DNA of 64,000 bases from Minicystis rosea (GTDB taxonomy: Bacteria > Myxococcota_A > Polyangia > Polyangiales > Polyangiaceae), in assembly GCA_001931535.1 (NCBI GenBank), contig CP016211.1, positions 4,943,573-5,007,572 on the forward strand, written 5' to 3'. The notes under the pieces are model-generated. The model had not been told where the DNA came from. It was given only the letters and a program-made list of their open reading frames with translations, and made no database searches. Each line of letters opens with the position of its first letter. The stretch's first letter is position 1. The position numbers and the translations under genes were made by a program. Positions 34,475 to 43,351 of this stretch are shown piece by piece.

Positions 34475-35464
34475 ATGAGCGATCCCACCCAACCTGCGGC
34501 CGTGCGCCTTTCGGAAGAGCTCGATCAGGCTCTCGAACGGCACCGGCGTGAGCTCTTGGGGTACTGCTACCGGATGCTCGGGTCGTCGTTCGATGCGGAC
34601 GACGCCGTGCAAGAGACGATGGTCCGCGCGTGGCGGAGCTTCGATCGGTTCGAGGGGCGCGCGGCGTTGCGATCGTGGCTGCATCGCATCGCGACCAACG
34701 TGTGCCTCGACATGCTCGAGGGCCGATCGCGGCGGGCGCGGCCCATGGATCTCGGACCGGCAGGCTCGCCGGAGGGGCCGCCCGGTGATCCGTTGCCCGA
34801 GTCGGAGTGGGTGATGCCCGTCCCCGATGGGATGGTGATGACGACCGATCCGGCGGAGCTCGTCTCGTCGCGGCAGACCATTCGGCTCGCGTTCGTGACC
34901 GCGCTGCAGAAGCTGCCGCCGCGCCAGCGCGCCGTGCTGCTGCTGCGCGAGGTGCTCTCGTGGGAGGCGACCGAGGTCGCGGAGCTGCTCGACACGTCCG
35001 TCGCTTCGGTGAACAGCGCGCTGCAACGCGCGCGCGCGACGCTCGGGAACCTGGACGTGCGGACCGATACCTATCAGCCGATGGGAGAAGCGCAGCAAGC
35101 GCTCCTCGGTCGCTACGTGGAGGCGTTCGAGCGCTTCGATCTCGATTCGCTGGTGTCGCTCCTGCACGAGGACGCGACGCTCTCGATGCCGCCCGTGCCC
35201 CTGTGGTTGCAAGGGCCGGCGGCGATCCGCGCGTGGCTCTCGGGGCTCGGAAGCGGGTGTCGCGGATCGCGGCTCGTGCCAACGGTGGCCAATGGATCGC
35301 CGGCGTTCGGGCAATATCGACCGAGCGGCTCGGACGGCGCGTTCGAGCCCTGGGCGCTCCAGATCCTCGAAGTGCACGACGGAAAGATCGTGGGGATGGT
35401 CTCGTTCCTCGACACCCCGCGGCTCTTTCCCCTGTTCGGTCTGCCGGCGCGGCCCGAGCCGTAG
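34475..35464 (+). CDS. ECF sigma factor of the TIGR02960 type with SnoaL-like C-terminal domain
   Basis: 329 residues. Region 2 reads RRELLGYCYRMLGSSFDADD, AVQETMVRAWRSFDRFEGR, ALRSWLHRIATNVCLDMLEG; region 4 reads LPPRQRAVLLLREVLSWEAT, EVAELLDTSVASVNSALQRA. About 120 extra residues follow, YVEAFERFDLDSLVSLLHED onward, a SnoaL/NTF2-like domain that in this class controls sigma activity in place of an anti-sigma factor. Its target is unknown, but the DoxX gene 160 bases downstream is a good candidate, since this class often sits next to small redox or membrane genes. Confidence 0.9.
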   Translation: MSDPTQPAAVRLSEELDQALERHRRELLGYCYRMLGSSFDADDAVQETMVRAWRSFDRFEGRAALRSWLHRIATNVCLDMLEGRSRRARPMDLGPAGSPEGPPGDPLPESEWVMPVPDGMVMTTDPAELVSSRQTIRLAFVTALQKLPPRQRAVLLLREVLSWEATEVAELLDTSVASVNSALQRARATLGNLDVRTDTYQPMGEAQQALLGRYVEAFERFDLDSLVSLLHEDATLSMPPVPLWLQGPAAIRAWLSGLGSGCRGSRLVPTVANGSPAFGQYRPSGSDGAFEPWALQILEVHDGKIVGMVSFLDTPRLFPLFGLPARPEP

Positions 35465-35624
35465 GGCTCACGAGCGGCGAAATTCGCTCACGTTTCCGAC
35501 ATTCGCAAAAATCTTCGCGGCCGACCGATGAGTTTGGCGAGGCCACGCCGTCCTAGCGAGTGAACCGACCGCGCAGCTCACGAGGGCAGCCGGTCGCGCC
35601 CCCAACCTCGAAGGAGAGACGACG

Positions 35625-36047
35625 ATGGAAACGACTGCCCTGCTGCCGGCGACGCGGATGGAATCGGTTTCGAACAAGCGCGTGTGGGCGGGAAGGATCG
35701 TGAGCGGGCTCGCGGTGGCGTTCTTGGTGATGGATGGCGTGATGAAGCTCGCGCCGCCCGCGCCGGTGCTGGAGGCGTTCGGACAGCTCGGGTTTCCTGC
35801 GGGGGTCGCGCGCGGCATCGGGTTGCTGCTGCTCGCGTGCGTGGCCTGCTACGTGAACCCGCGGACGTCGGTGCTCGGCGCGGTGCTGCTCACGGGCTAC
35901 CTCGGCGGCGCGGTCGCGAGCCATGTGCGCGTGGAGAGCCCGCTGGTGAGCCACACGCTGTTCCCGGTCTACGTGGGCGCGATGATCTGGGGCGGGCTCT
36001 TCCTGCGCGACGAGCGGGTCCGCGCGCTCATCGCGCCGCGGAAGTAG
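35625..36047 (+). CDS. DoxX-family membrane protein
   Basis: 140 residues, four hydrophobic spans: VSGLAVAFLVMDGVMKLAPP, GIGLLLLACVACYVNPRTS, VLGAVLLTGYLGGAVASHVR, TLFPVYVGAMIWGGLFLRD. The order and length match small DoxX-like / DUF417-type proteins, with a conserved D-G-x-x-K near the first span. Redox stress roles are known for relatives. AAGGAG at 35611-35616 sets the start. Downstream of the sigma-factor gene. Confidence 0.85.
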   Translation: METTALLPATRMESVSNKRVWAGRIVSGLAVAFLVMDGVMKLAPPAPVLEAFGQLGFPAGVARGIGLLLLACVACYVNPRTSVLGAVLLTGYLGGAVASHVRVESPLVSHTLFPVYVGAMIWGGLFLRDERVRALIAPRK

Positions 36048-36077
36048 CGACGGGATTGGAGCCATGGTGCGCATGGT

Positions 36078-36115
36078 GGAGCGGCGCGATGACGAACGGT
36101 CATCGCGCCGGCTCC
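36078..36115. terminator. Bidirectional hairpin between convergent genes
   Basis: A perfect 11-bp stem GGCGCGATGAC (36083-36093) with GTCATCGCGCC (36099-36109) and loop GAACG is extended by GGAGC/GCTCC across one bulged base. It lies 30 bases after the DoxX stop and 16 bases after the stop of the convergent ProX gene. No T-run is present. Confidence 0.65.
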
Positions 36116-36131
36116 GCGCGAAGAGCGGCGC

Positions 36132-36638
36132 TCACGCGGGCGCGACGTCGAGATCGAGGATGGTGGGATCGTGCCCGCACGCGCGAAGGAACGTGAGCAG
36201 ATCCTGCCCGCGGATGGCGGTGGTCATGGTGTTGGTGAGGGGGTGGCAGTGGATCGGATCGCGCGTGAGCGCCCGCGCGTCGAGGACGACCTTCACGGCG
36301 CCCTCCGTGTCGTTGAGGGCCGCGAGCGGCGTGACCGAGCCGGGCTCGACGCCGAGGTAGCGGCGCAGGCGATCGGGCGAGCCGAAGGACACGTGCCCCG
36401 CGCCGATGCGTTGGGCGAGGTCCTTGAGGTCGACGACGCGATCCTCCTCGAGGACGACGAGCCACATGGCGCCCTTCTTGTTGCGCAGGAAGAGGTTCTT
36501 CACGTGCAGGCCTTCGTGCTGCACGCGGTGCGCCTTGGCCTCTTCGACCGTGTAGACGGCGGGGTGCGTCTCCGTCGTGGTCTCGATGCCGAGCGCGCGG
36601 AGGCGCTCGAAGAGCGCGTCGATGGCAGGGGTCGTCAT
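36132..36638 (-). CDS. YbaK/ProX-type aminoacyl-tRNA deacylase
   Basis: 168 residues spanning a full YbaK fold: LGIETTTETHPAVYTVEEAK, HEGLHVKNLFLRNKKGAMWL with the conserved catalytic Lys in the K-N-L-F-L segment, and FGSPDRLRRYLGVEPGSVTP, with VTPLAALNDTEGAVKVVLDA. This organisation is that of stand-alone ProX / ProXp-ala, which removes alanine mischarged on tRNA-Pro. The assignment to that specificity is by family; no tRNA-synthetase gene is adjacent. Confidence 0.88.
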   Translation of the reverse strand: MTTPAIDALFERLRALGIETTTETHPAVYTVEEAKAHRVQHEGLHVKNLFLRNKKGAMWLVVLEEDRVVDLKDLAQRIGAGHVSFGSPDRLRRYLGVEPGSVTPLAALNDTEGAVKVVLDARALTRDPIHCHPLTNTMTTAIRGQDLLTFLRACGHDPTILDLDVAPA

Positions 36639-36773
36639 GCGCGATGTGGTTACCCGAGATCACCATCGGTTTCGATGGGGCTTCGCCCCAAAGGCCGCTG
36701 CGCTTCGCGCGGCTTGGCGCCGAGGCCCGATTTCGTGGCGGAACTTCGGGCGCACGGCACTAAGCTCCGCGCC

Positions 36774-37439
36774 GTGATTCCCTGGAACAAGCTCGCGTCC
36801 GCTCGTGCGCCCGATGGCACCGAGCTGTCGCTGTGGAAGCGCGGTGAAGAAATCGTCGTCCGCGTCGGCGGTGTCGATTTGATGGGGAGCCGCCAGCACG
36901 GCTCGGAGGAGCTCTTGGCCGAGCTCGGCTGCGAAGGGCTCGGCGAAGGAGCGCGCGTGCTCATCGGCGGGCTCGGGCTCGGGTTCACGCTGAAGGCGAC
37001 GCTCGCGCTGCTACCGCGGCGATCGGAGGTGGTGGTCGGCGAGCTCGTTCCGGAGATCGTGCAGTGGGTGCGCGATCCCGTGGGCGGCGGCAAGCTGCTC
37101 GACGATCGGCGGACCAAGATCGAGATCGGCAACGTGGCCGACCTCATTCGCCGCAGCGAGGCGCGGTTCGACGCGATCATGCTCGACGTCGACAACGGGC
37201 CGGCGGCGCTCTGCCTCAAGGACAACCACGTGCTCTACGGGCCCGATGGCTTGGCGGCGGCCGCGCGCGCGCTCAAGCCGGGCGGGCGCCTCGCCATCTG
37301 GTCGGCGGGCGACGACGCGGCGTTCACCAAGCGGTTCGGGCGATCGGGGTTCGACGCGCGGGCGGTGCACACGCGGGCGCGGCGCGACAAGGGCGCTCGG
37401 CATGTGATCTTCGTCGGCGATCTACCCAAGCGTCGCTGA
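36774..37439 (+). CDS. Spermidine-synthase-like SAM-fold protein
   Basis: 221 residues from GTG 36774. Motif I-like VLIGGLGLGFTLKATLALLP, then VVVGELVPEIVQW (acidic residue after strand 2), AIMLDVDNGPAALC (motif with D-x-D-N), and LKPGGRLAIWSAGDDAAFTK. The early GSRQHGSEELLAE resembles the polyamine-synthase lid. It may be a spermidine-synthase relative or a plain SAM methyltransferase, and the aminopropyl-transfer signature is incomplete. The frame is open further upstream, but that region is the antisense of the ProX gene. Confidence 0.75.
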   Translation: MIPWNKLASARAPDGTELSLWKRGEEIVVRVGGVDLMGSRQHGSEELLAELGCEGLGEGARVLIGGLGLGFTLKATLALLPRRSEVVVGELVPEIVQWVRDPVGGGKLLDDRRTKIEIGNVADLIRRSEARFDAIMLDVDNGPAALCLKDNHVLYGPDGLAAAARALKPGGRLAIWSAGDDAAFTKRFGRSGFDARAVHTRARRDKGARHVIFVGDLPKRR

Positions 37440-37488
37440 GGGTTCTTCCCGCCTTCGGCGGTGCGCGATCGGCGCGACCCATGGCAGC

Positions 37489-39348
37489 ATGCGCGCCGTG
37501 AACGTCCCGCTGACGACACCGCTCGCCTGCGTCGCGCTCGCCGCCGCGATCCCGCTCGTGCCCGCGGCGGGCGCGTGGCTCGTGGCGCGCGCCGGCGTGG
37601 GCCGCGACACGCGCGCGATCCTCGCGCCCGGCGCGGGTGTCTCGCTGTGGCTCGTCGCGGTGATCGCGATGGCGCGCGCCGCTCATCACTTCGTCACCGG
37701 GCTCGTGGTCGGGACCGTGGCCGTCGCCGCGCTCGGCGCTTGGCAGGCGCGCGCATGGATCCGCGACGGCTTCGCCGCAGGCGCACGGCGTCGATCGAAC
37801 CTGCTCGTCGCCGCGATCGCGCTCGTCGCCGTCGTGCCGGCGGTGCGGTGTTACTTCCACGACGAGCTGACCATCGGCGGGCACCTGTCGATCGTCGCGC
37901 AGCTCGAAAATGGGGCGTTTCCCCCGCGACTCGCGACCTTTCCGCAGTTCGAGCTCGATTACCACGATGGCTTCGACGTCATCGCCGCCGCGTTCGGCGT
38001 GGTGCTGCGTGTACCGGCGGCGCTGGCCATCGATCTGACGACGCTCCTCGCCGTCGCCTACACGTTCTTCCTCGGGGCTCATTTGGGGCGCGTGCTGGGA
38101 GGCGCGCGCACTGGTGCGCTCACCGGCCTCCTCGCGCTGTTCGGCGGCGGCGTTCACCTGCTCTGCCCCAAGCCGGGCGCGCCGCTCGGTCACCACTTGA
38201 TCGGGTATTGCGAGATCGATCACGTGTGGATCAATCCGCCGCTCGGGAGCTACTTCTTCCAGCACCCGTTCGGCGCGGGGATTCCGCTGTTTCTGGCGGT
38301 TCTCGTGCTGCTCGCGGAGCGGCGATCGGTCGCGCATCCGGGCCGATATGCGCTCTTCGCCGTCCTGCTCGCGGCGCTCTCGCAGAGCCAGACGGTGCTC
38401 TTCGCCTGCGCGCTCCCGTCGTTCGTGGTCGCCGAGAGCGTCCGGCGCGCGAAGCTCGATCCGCGCCGCGCCGCCGGCGCCGTCGCCGCCGGGGTGGCAT
38501 CGGTGGCGCTGGCCCGCGTGCTGGGCGGCTTCTTCGCGGCGACGCCCTACCGCGAGGGATCGGGCCTGGAGCTGCACCTCGGGATCGGCAGCTCGCTCGC
38601 GGGGACGCTGCTCTGGAATGCACGCACCTACGGCGTGCTCCTGCCGCTCGGGCTCGCGGGCCTCTACTTCGCGCGGCGCGAGCGGCTCTTCCTCGCGCTC
38701 GTCATCGGTGGATCGGTGCTCGTGCCCAACGCGCTTCGTTTCCGGTACTCGTGGGACATCGTGAAATTCGCGACCGTGGCCGAGCTGGCGCTCGCGCTCT
38801 GCACGGGCGTGGTGCTCACGCGCATCGGGGAGGCCCGATCCGCGTCGCGCGCCGGAAGAGGCATCGTCGTGGCGCTGCTCGCAGGCGCGGCGATGGGGTG
38901 GAGCGCGACGTTCCATGCGGCCGCTTGGCTCGCGGTTCCGCAAACGAGCTTCGATCACCGGCCCGATGCGATCGACGAGGTGGACGCGGCCGTGATTGGC
39001 TATCTGCGCCACGCCGTCCGCCCCGAGGAAGGGGTTTATCGCGCGCTGGGCAAGGCGAAGGCGTACGATCAATGGGGTGGGTTGTCGACGCCGTGGCCCG
39101 AGGAAATGGCCGCAGGGTTCGGCGTTGCCCCACGTCTGTTGAAGTCGCGGCAACAGCTCCTCAAGGTACTGCCCGCGAGCGCGGCGGAGTGGGCCCGTGA
39201 AGGCATCGTGTGGCTCGTGCTCGACAAGGTCGACAAACGCGAGCAGCGCCTCCGCGCCCACGCGGACAAGTGGGTGCGCGACGGCGAGGCCGACGTCGCG
39301 CTGGAGCGCGGCAGCCTGCGGGTGGTGCACCTCCACGCGAAGCGCTGA
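37489..39348 (+). CDS. Large polytopic membrane protein (GT-C-like glycosyltransferase or sugar-ligase type)
   Basis: 619 residues with 11 or more hydrophobic spans up to about residue 480, then a soluble C-terminal tail. Early spans: PLACVALAAAIPLVPAAGAW, VSLWLVAVIAMARAAHH. A first large loop after span 5 holds CYFHDELTIGGHLSIVAQLE and the acidic YHDGFD, the place and style of catalytic acidic residues in GT-C enzymes. The C-terminal region has RPEEGVYRALGKAKAYDQWG. No other glycan genes lie beside it. Membrane location is certain; the enzyme type is inference. Confidence 0.65.
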   Translation: MRAVNVPLTTPLACVALAAAIPLVPAAGAWLVARAGVGRDTRAILAPGAGVSLWLVAVIAMARAAHHFVTGLVVGTVAVAALGAWQARAWIRDGFAAGARRRSNLLVAAIALVAVVPAVRCYFHDELTIGGHLSIVAQLENGAFPPRLATFPQFELDYHDGFDVIAAAFGVVLRVPAALAIDLTTLLAVAYTFFLGAHLGRVLGGARTGALTGLLALFGGGVHLLCPKPGAPLGHHLIGYCEIDHVWINPPLGSYFFQHPFGAGIPLFLAVLVLLAERRSVAHPGRYALFAVLLAALSQSQTVLFACALPSFVVAESVRRAKLDPRRAAGAVAAGVASVALARVLGGFFAATPYREGSGLELHLGIGSSLAGTLLWNARTYGVLLPLGLAGLYFARRERLFLALVIGGSVLVPNALRFRYSWDIVKFATVAELALALCTGVVLTRIGEARSASRAGRGIVVALLAGAAMGWSATFHAAAWLAVPQTSFDHRPDAIDEVDAAVIGYLRHAVRPEEGVYRALGKAKAYDQWGGLSTPWPEEMAAGFGVAPRLLKSRQQLLKVLPASAAEWAREGIVWLVLDKVDKREQRLRAHADKWVRDGEADVALERGSLRVVHLHAKR

Positions 39349-39406
39349 AGAGGTGCTCGTTCACGGATCCCGATCGTTGAGGTAGCGTCTCCGGCACCGC
39401 TCGAAA

Positions 39407-40867
39407 GTGACCTGCGCCAACACGATGCCCATCGAACGCTCGCCCGCTCCGGCCTCTTTTCACACGGCCCTTCGTCATCTCGAGCGCATGCTGCTTTGGG
39501 ATGAAGGGGCGGTGTGGGCTCGAAGAATCTCCTACGGATCTCCGCGTGACGATGTCGCCTGGCCGGCCGATCTGCCGCCGCCGACACCGGAGCTCGCAGC
39601 ATGGTTTGCGTGGAGCCCTGAAGAGCACGAGACGAGCGGCATCGGGTGGCGCTCCATCGAGCGCGCGGCCGAGAGGTATCGTGAGCTTCGAGACGAGCCT
39701 TGGTTCCGGGCGACCTGCGTTCCGGCCCTCAAAGGGTTCGTCGATACCGCGGACGGGAGCTATTGGATCGAACGCTATGACGATGAAGGGCTCTCGGTTC
39801 TGAAGCGGGCCGCTTTCAGCCTGACCGAGGCCATCGAGGAGACGGCGCGCGCGTGCGCCGCCGCGCATGCGGAGAAGCGTGGCTCGCCTTGGCCGCGGCT
39901 CCGGATCGCGCGCGCCGACGACGCTCCCTGGTCGAGCACGGCGATTCCCGACGTCGCGTGGCTCGACGCAACGCCGGCGGGGACGGCGCTGATCATGCTC
40001 CCGGCGCAGCGGGCGCGACGAACCTGGCTCGACGTGAAGCGCGAGGACGGGACGTGGTTGCATGTCCGCGCACGCACGAACGTCGCGCTCGGTGACGGGG
40101 AGATCGAATCGCTTCTCCAGTATGTCCGCTGGGAATGTGCGAGCGCCATGATCGAGCCGCAGAGCGCCGAGGTGGTGCTCGCGCAGATGCGAAAGACCGC
40201 CGGAAGCGCGCCGGGCGTCGTGCACATCGGAGCGCTCTGCCTCTGGGAGCAGCCGCCGATGGACGACCTCCTCCAGCGGCTCGACGCGTGGCTCCGCCGC
40301 TCGAGCCGAAAGCGCCTCGGTCCGCCCGCCGCGCCAGCGGATCTTCGCGCCTTGGAAGCCGTCATGGAGAGCGAGCTCCCTTCGGATCTGCGCGCGTTCT
40401 TTCTCTTCGCCGGCGCGCCCGGCGAAGACGCGCTGTACATGAAGTACCGCGTCGCCGACGTCTCCAAGGCGGGGGACTACATCCGCACGATGCTCGAGCT
40501 CGGCGAGACGCAGTTCGGGCCCGCGTACTGGGATCGAGGCCTCGTGCCTCTCTTGGAGGCCGAGGATGGTGACTGCATCTATGTCGATGTCCGCGGCGTC
40601 CATGGGCCGCCGGGCGCGATCATCGATTTCGATCACAACAGGCCAGGAGAGCGGAAGGTGCTCTTCGAGAACGTCGCCCAGTGGCTCGAGTGCTTCGTCG
40701 ATGCGCTCGAAAACGATCTCTACGTCGAGCTCGACGAAGACGATGGGCGCCTGTTCCCGCGCGAGCTCGTCGAGGACGGCTACACGTTCGCGCTGAAGCG
40801 TCACGACGAGGTTCGGACGCTCGGTCAGTATCCTTGGAAGCTGCGCGTGCCGATCGAGGATCGGTGA
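39407..40867 (+). CDS. Two-domain SMI1/KNR4-like protein
   Basis: 486 residues. The C-terminal half is a well-formed SMI1/KNR4 domain: LRALEAVMESELPSDLRAFF, LFAGAPGEDALYMKYR, RGLVPLLEAEDGDCIYVDVR and AIIDFDHNRPGERKVLFENV with the terminal VAQWLECFVDALE helix. The N-terminal half shows degenerate versions of the same blocks (ELAAWFAWSPEEHETSGIGW and WIERYDDEGLSVLKRAA), suggesting a tandem arrangement. The start may be GTG 39407 or ATG 39425. Such proteins often act as toxin immunity proteins; no toxin was found nearby. Confidence 0.65.
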   Translation: MTCANTMPIERSPAPASFHTALRHLERMLLWDEGAVWARRISYGSPRDDVAWPADLPPPTPELAAWFAWSPEEHETSGIGWRSIERAAERYRELRDEPWFRATCVPALKGFVDTADGSYWIERYDDEGLSVLKRAAFSLTEAIEETARACAAAHAEKRGSPWPRLRIARADDAPWSSTAIPDVAWLDATPAGTALIMLPAQRARRTWLDVKREDGTWLHVRARTNVALGDGEIESLLQYVRWECASAMIEPQSAEVVLAQMRKTAGSAPGVVHIGALCLWEQPPMDDLLQRLDAWLRRSSRKRLGPPAAPADLRALEAVMESELPSDLRAFFLFAGAPGEDALYMKYRVADVSKAGDYIRTMLELGETQFGPAYWDRGLVPLLEAEDGDCIYVDVRGVHGPPGAIIDFDHNRPGERKVLFENVAQWLECFVDALENDLYVELDEDDGRLFPRELVEDGYTFALKRHDEVRTLGQYPWKLRVPIEDR

Positions 40868-40993
40868 CGAGACTCCATTGCGAGCATCGATGTCCCATGC
40901 TCGCTCGGCGCATCACCGGCTACAGCACCGCGTCGTTCGGGTGCCGGTCCGGCGGCGCTGCGATGACGAAGGCGATCGTAGTAATCTGGCAGC

Positions 40994-43300
40994 ATGCGGA
41001 CGAGATCGTCGTTCTTCGGGCTCGGGCTCTCGCTGCTCGTCGCTGCGTGCAACGGCGCCGTCGACGAAGCCACCGGCGGGGCCGCGTCGACGAGCAACGG
41101 TGGGGCCGGAGGCGTGTCGAGCACGAGCGCGAGCAGCAGCGCCTCGACCACCGCGAGCAGCAGCGTCTCCACGAGCGCGAGCAGCAGCAGCGCGTCGTCG
41201 AGCAGCTCCAGCGGGATGCCGGATCCGCACTGCGTTCCCGGTGTCCTCGGTCTCCCGGCGCCGCCGCAGATGCTCGAGGGAACATGGACGGCCGCCACCG
41301 GGGACATGAACGGTGATGGCCTCCCCGATCTCGTTTACTCGTCCGCGGACGAGGTCGCCGTTCTGCTCGGCAGCAGCGACGGCACCCTCGTCGCCGGGGC
41401 CTCGATGGCCGCGCCCTGCGGTACGCTCCTCCTCGCGGACGTCGACGGCAATGGCACGCTCGATGTCGTGTGCAACCGGCCCGACCTCGTCACCGTGGTG
41501 CGCAACGCGGGCGATGGCAGCTTCCTCTCCGCCTGGTCCATTCCCGTTCCCAACACGTATGGCGTGGATGCCTACATGGCTGCCGGCGATCTCACGGGTG
41601 ACGGTCTCCCCGATCTCGCGCTCTCCGTCGAAGGCAGCGGTGGCATTCTGCTCCCGAGCGCCGTCGCCGCCGTGCTCGTGAACCTGGGCGACGGCACCTT
41701 TGCGGCGCCCGCCTACACGGCGATGCAGCCCTCCGCCAACAGCGGTCCAGTGGGCATCGGCGATCTCGACGGCGACGGCGCGAACGACCTCATGATGGGC
41801 GCGGGAAGCAGGCTCGTCGTCCGCTTCAACCATGGCAATGGCACCTTCGCCGATCCTGTCGATCTCGGTGAATCCATCACCGCATATGCCATCACCGCCG
41901 CGGATCTGGACGACGACGGCCATGTCGACGTGCTCGTCGCCGATTACAACAACGGCCGCGTGAGCGTGCTCCGCGGCCATGGGGATGGCACGTTCGCGCC
42001 CAAGGTCGATGCAAACGCACCGTCCGCGTATGCGATGCAGGTGGCCGATCTCGACGGCGACGGGAAGCTCGATGTCTTCACCGCTTCGTACAATGCGGGC
42101 TTCGACGTGCTGTGGAACGACGGCCACGGCCTGCTCGGCGCGCGGACGCACCACGACATGAGCGGCACCCCGGCGGGCGCAGCCGATCTCGACGGTGACG
42201 GCCATGCGGACGTCGTCGTCGCCTACGGCGGCCTCGAGATCGCCTTCGGCCGTGGTGAGCATGCGTTCGCCGCGCCGGAAGGTTACGAGGTGCCCGGCGC
42301 CTCCATCTTCGGCACGCCCACCCAGATCGCGGTCGCCGATTTCGACGATGATGGCTTTGCCGATCTCGCCGTGTCTCATGCAGGCAACGACACCGTCACC
42401 ATCTTTCGGAACAACGGCAATGGCACGTTTGCCGCGCCGATTCCGTACGCGACCGGCGCCCAGCCCACGGGCGTCGTCGCCGGGGATTTCAACGGTGACA
42501 GCCGGCCGGATCTCGCGGTCGCCAATTCCAATGGGCACTCCGTCAGCATCCTCGCGGGCAAGCCGGGAGGGGGCTTCGCCGCCAAAGTGGATCACCCGGT
42601 GGGCGCGACGCCGATCGCGCTCGCGGCCGCGGATCTGAACGGTGATGGCAAGCTCGATCTCGCGATCGCCAACAGGACCGATGGCAACGTGAGCGTGCTC
42701 TTCGGCCACGGCGACGGCGCGTTCACGGCAGCGACTTACCCCGCGGGATCGGCGCCGATGGCGGTGGCGCTCGGCGACGTCGACGGCGATGGCCACGTCG
42801 ACATCGTCGTCGCCAACGAGGGTGCCAATACGGTCAGCGTCCTGCGGAACGAGGGTGATGGCACGTTCGCGCCGCCCCTCGCCGCCGTGGTCGGGGTTTA
42901 TCCCAAGTCCGTGGCCATCGGCGACGTCAGCGGCGATGGGATTGTCGATCTCGTCGTCGCCACCCACGGCGATCCCGCGGCCGTGCTCTTGGGGCACGGG
43001 GATGGAACGTTCGCCGATCGCGTGTCGTATCCCGTCCAGCTCGATCCGGCGATGGTGGCCATCGCGGACATCGATGGAGATGGAGCGTTGGACTTGGCGA
43101 TGCCCACGGCAAACCAAGGGGTGGAGGTCCTGCTCAATCTGGGAGATGGGACGTTCGCGCCGGCGCTCGACTACGTGACGCGAATCGGGGGAACCGGGAT
43201 CGCCGTCGCGGATTTGGACGGAGACGGCAGACTCGATATCACCGTCTCGAACACCGGCGGAGACAACGTGACGGTGATGCGCAATCCGACGTGCCGTTGA
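40994..43300 (+). CDS. FG-GAP/VCBS-repeat lipoprotein with poly-Ser linker
   Basis: 768 residues. Lipobox LGLSLLVAAC, then a striking Ser/Thr/Gly linker of about 60 residues. The rest is a chain of FG-GAP/VCBS-type blades carrying calcium-site loops: GDMNGDGLPDLVYS, ADVDGNGTLDVVC, GDLTGDGLPDLAL, GDLDGDGANDLMM, ADLDDDGHVDVLVA, ADLDGDGKLDVFT, ADFDDDGFADLAVS, GDFNGDSRPDLAVA, ADLNGDGKLDLAIA, GDVDGDGHVDIVVA, GDVSGDGIVDLVVA, ADIDGDGALDLAMP and ADLDGDGRLDITVS. Thirteen loops would close about two seven-bladed propellers. Calcium-dependent surface adhesion or polysaccharide binding is the family-based expectation. Confidence 0.9.
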   Translation: MRTRSSFFGLGLSLLVAACNGAVDEATGGAASTSNGGAGGVSSTSASSSASTTASSSVSTSASSSSASSSSSSGMPDPHCVPGVLGLPAPPQMLEGTWTAATGDMNGDGLPDLVYSSADEVAVLLGSSDGTLVAGASMAAPCGTLLLADVDGNGTLDVVCNRPDLVTVVRNAGDGSFLSAWSIPVPNTYGVDAYMAAGDLTGDGLPDLALSVEGSGGILLPSAVAAVLVNLGDGTFAAPAYTAMQPSANSGPVGIGDLDGDGANDLMMGAGSRLVVRFNHGNGTFADPVDLGESITAYAITAADLDDDGHVDVLVADYNNGRVSVLRGHGDGTFAPKVDANAPSAYAMQVADLDGDGKLDVFTASYNAGFDVLWNDGHGLLGARTHHDMSGTPAGAADLDGDGHADVVVAYGGLEIAFGRGEHAFAAPEGYEVPGASIFGTPTQIAVADFDDDGFADLAVSHAGNDTVTIFRNNGNGTFAAPIPYATGAQPTGVVAGDFNGDSRPDLAVANSNGHSVSILAGKPGGGFAAKVDHPVGATPIALAAADLNGDGKLDLAIANRTDGNVSVLFGHGDGAFTAATYPAGSAPMAVALGDVDGDGHVDIVVANEGANTVSVLRNEGDGTFAPPLAAVVGVYPKSVAIGDVSGDGIVDLVVATHGDPAAVLLGHGDGTFADRVSYPVQLDPAMVAIADIDGDGALDLAMPTANQGVEVLLNLGDGTFAPALDYVTRIGGTGIAVADLDGDGRLDITVSNTGGDNVTVMRNPTCR

Positions 43301-43305
43301 GCGGC

Positions 43306-43339
43306 CGCATGACCCGAGCCGGGCGGCTCGGGCCATGCG
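43306..43339. terminator. Strong bidirectional hairpin between two convergent FG-GAP genes
   Basis: CGCATG-A-CCCGAGCC-GGGC-GGCTCGGG-C-CATGCG. Fourteen base pairs with one internal A/C mismatch and a 4-base loop. It fits in the 51-base gap between stops at 43300 and 43352 and would serve both genes. No T-run. Confidence 0.7.
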
Positions 43340-43351
43340 AAACGGAGAGCG

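Noticed and set aside
37461..39200. 579-codon plus-strand frame overlapping the polytopic membrane protein
   Set aside because: Its product is about one-third Arg with no hydrophobic spans, while the alternative frame has clear membrane helices and good start context. It is a shadow of the GC-rich third-position bias.
40913..43336. 807-codon minus-strand frame opposite the FG-GAP gene at 40994
   Set aside because: It mirrors the periodic DxDGDG repeat on the other strand and shows only repeated charged segments, no domain.
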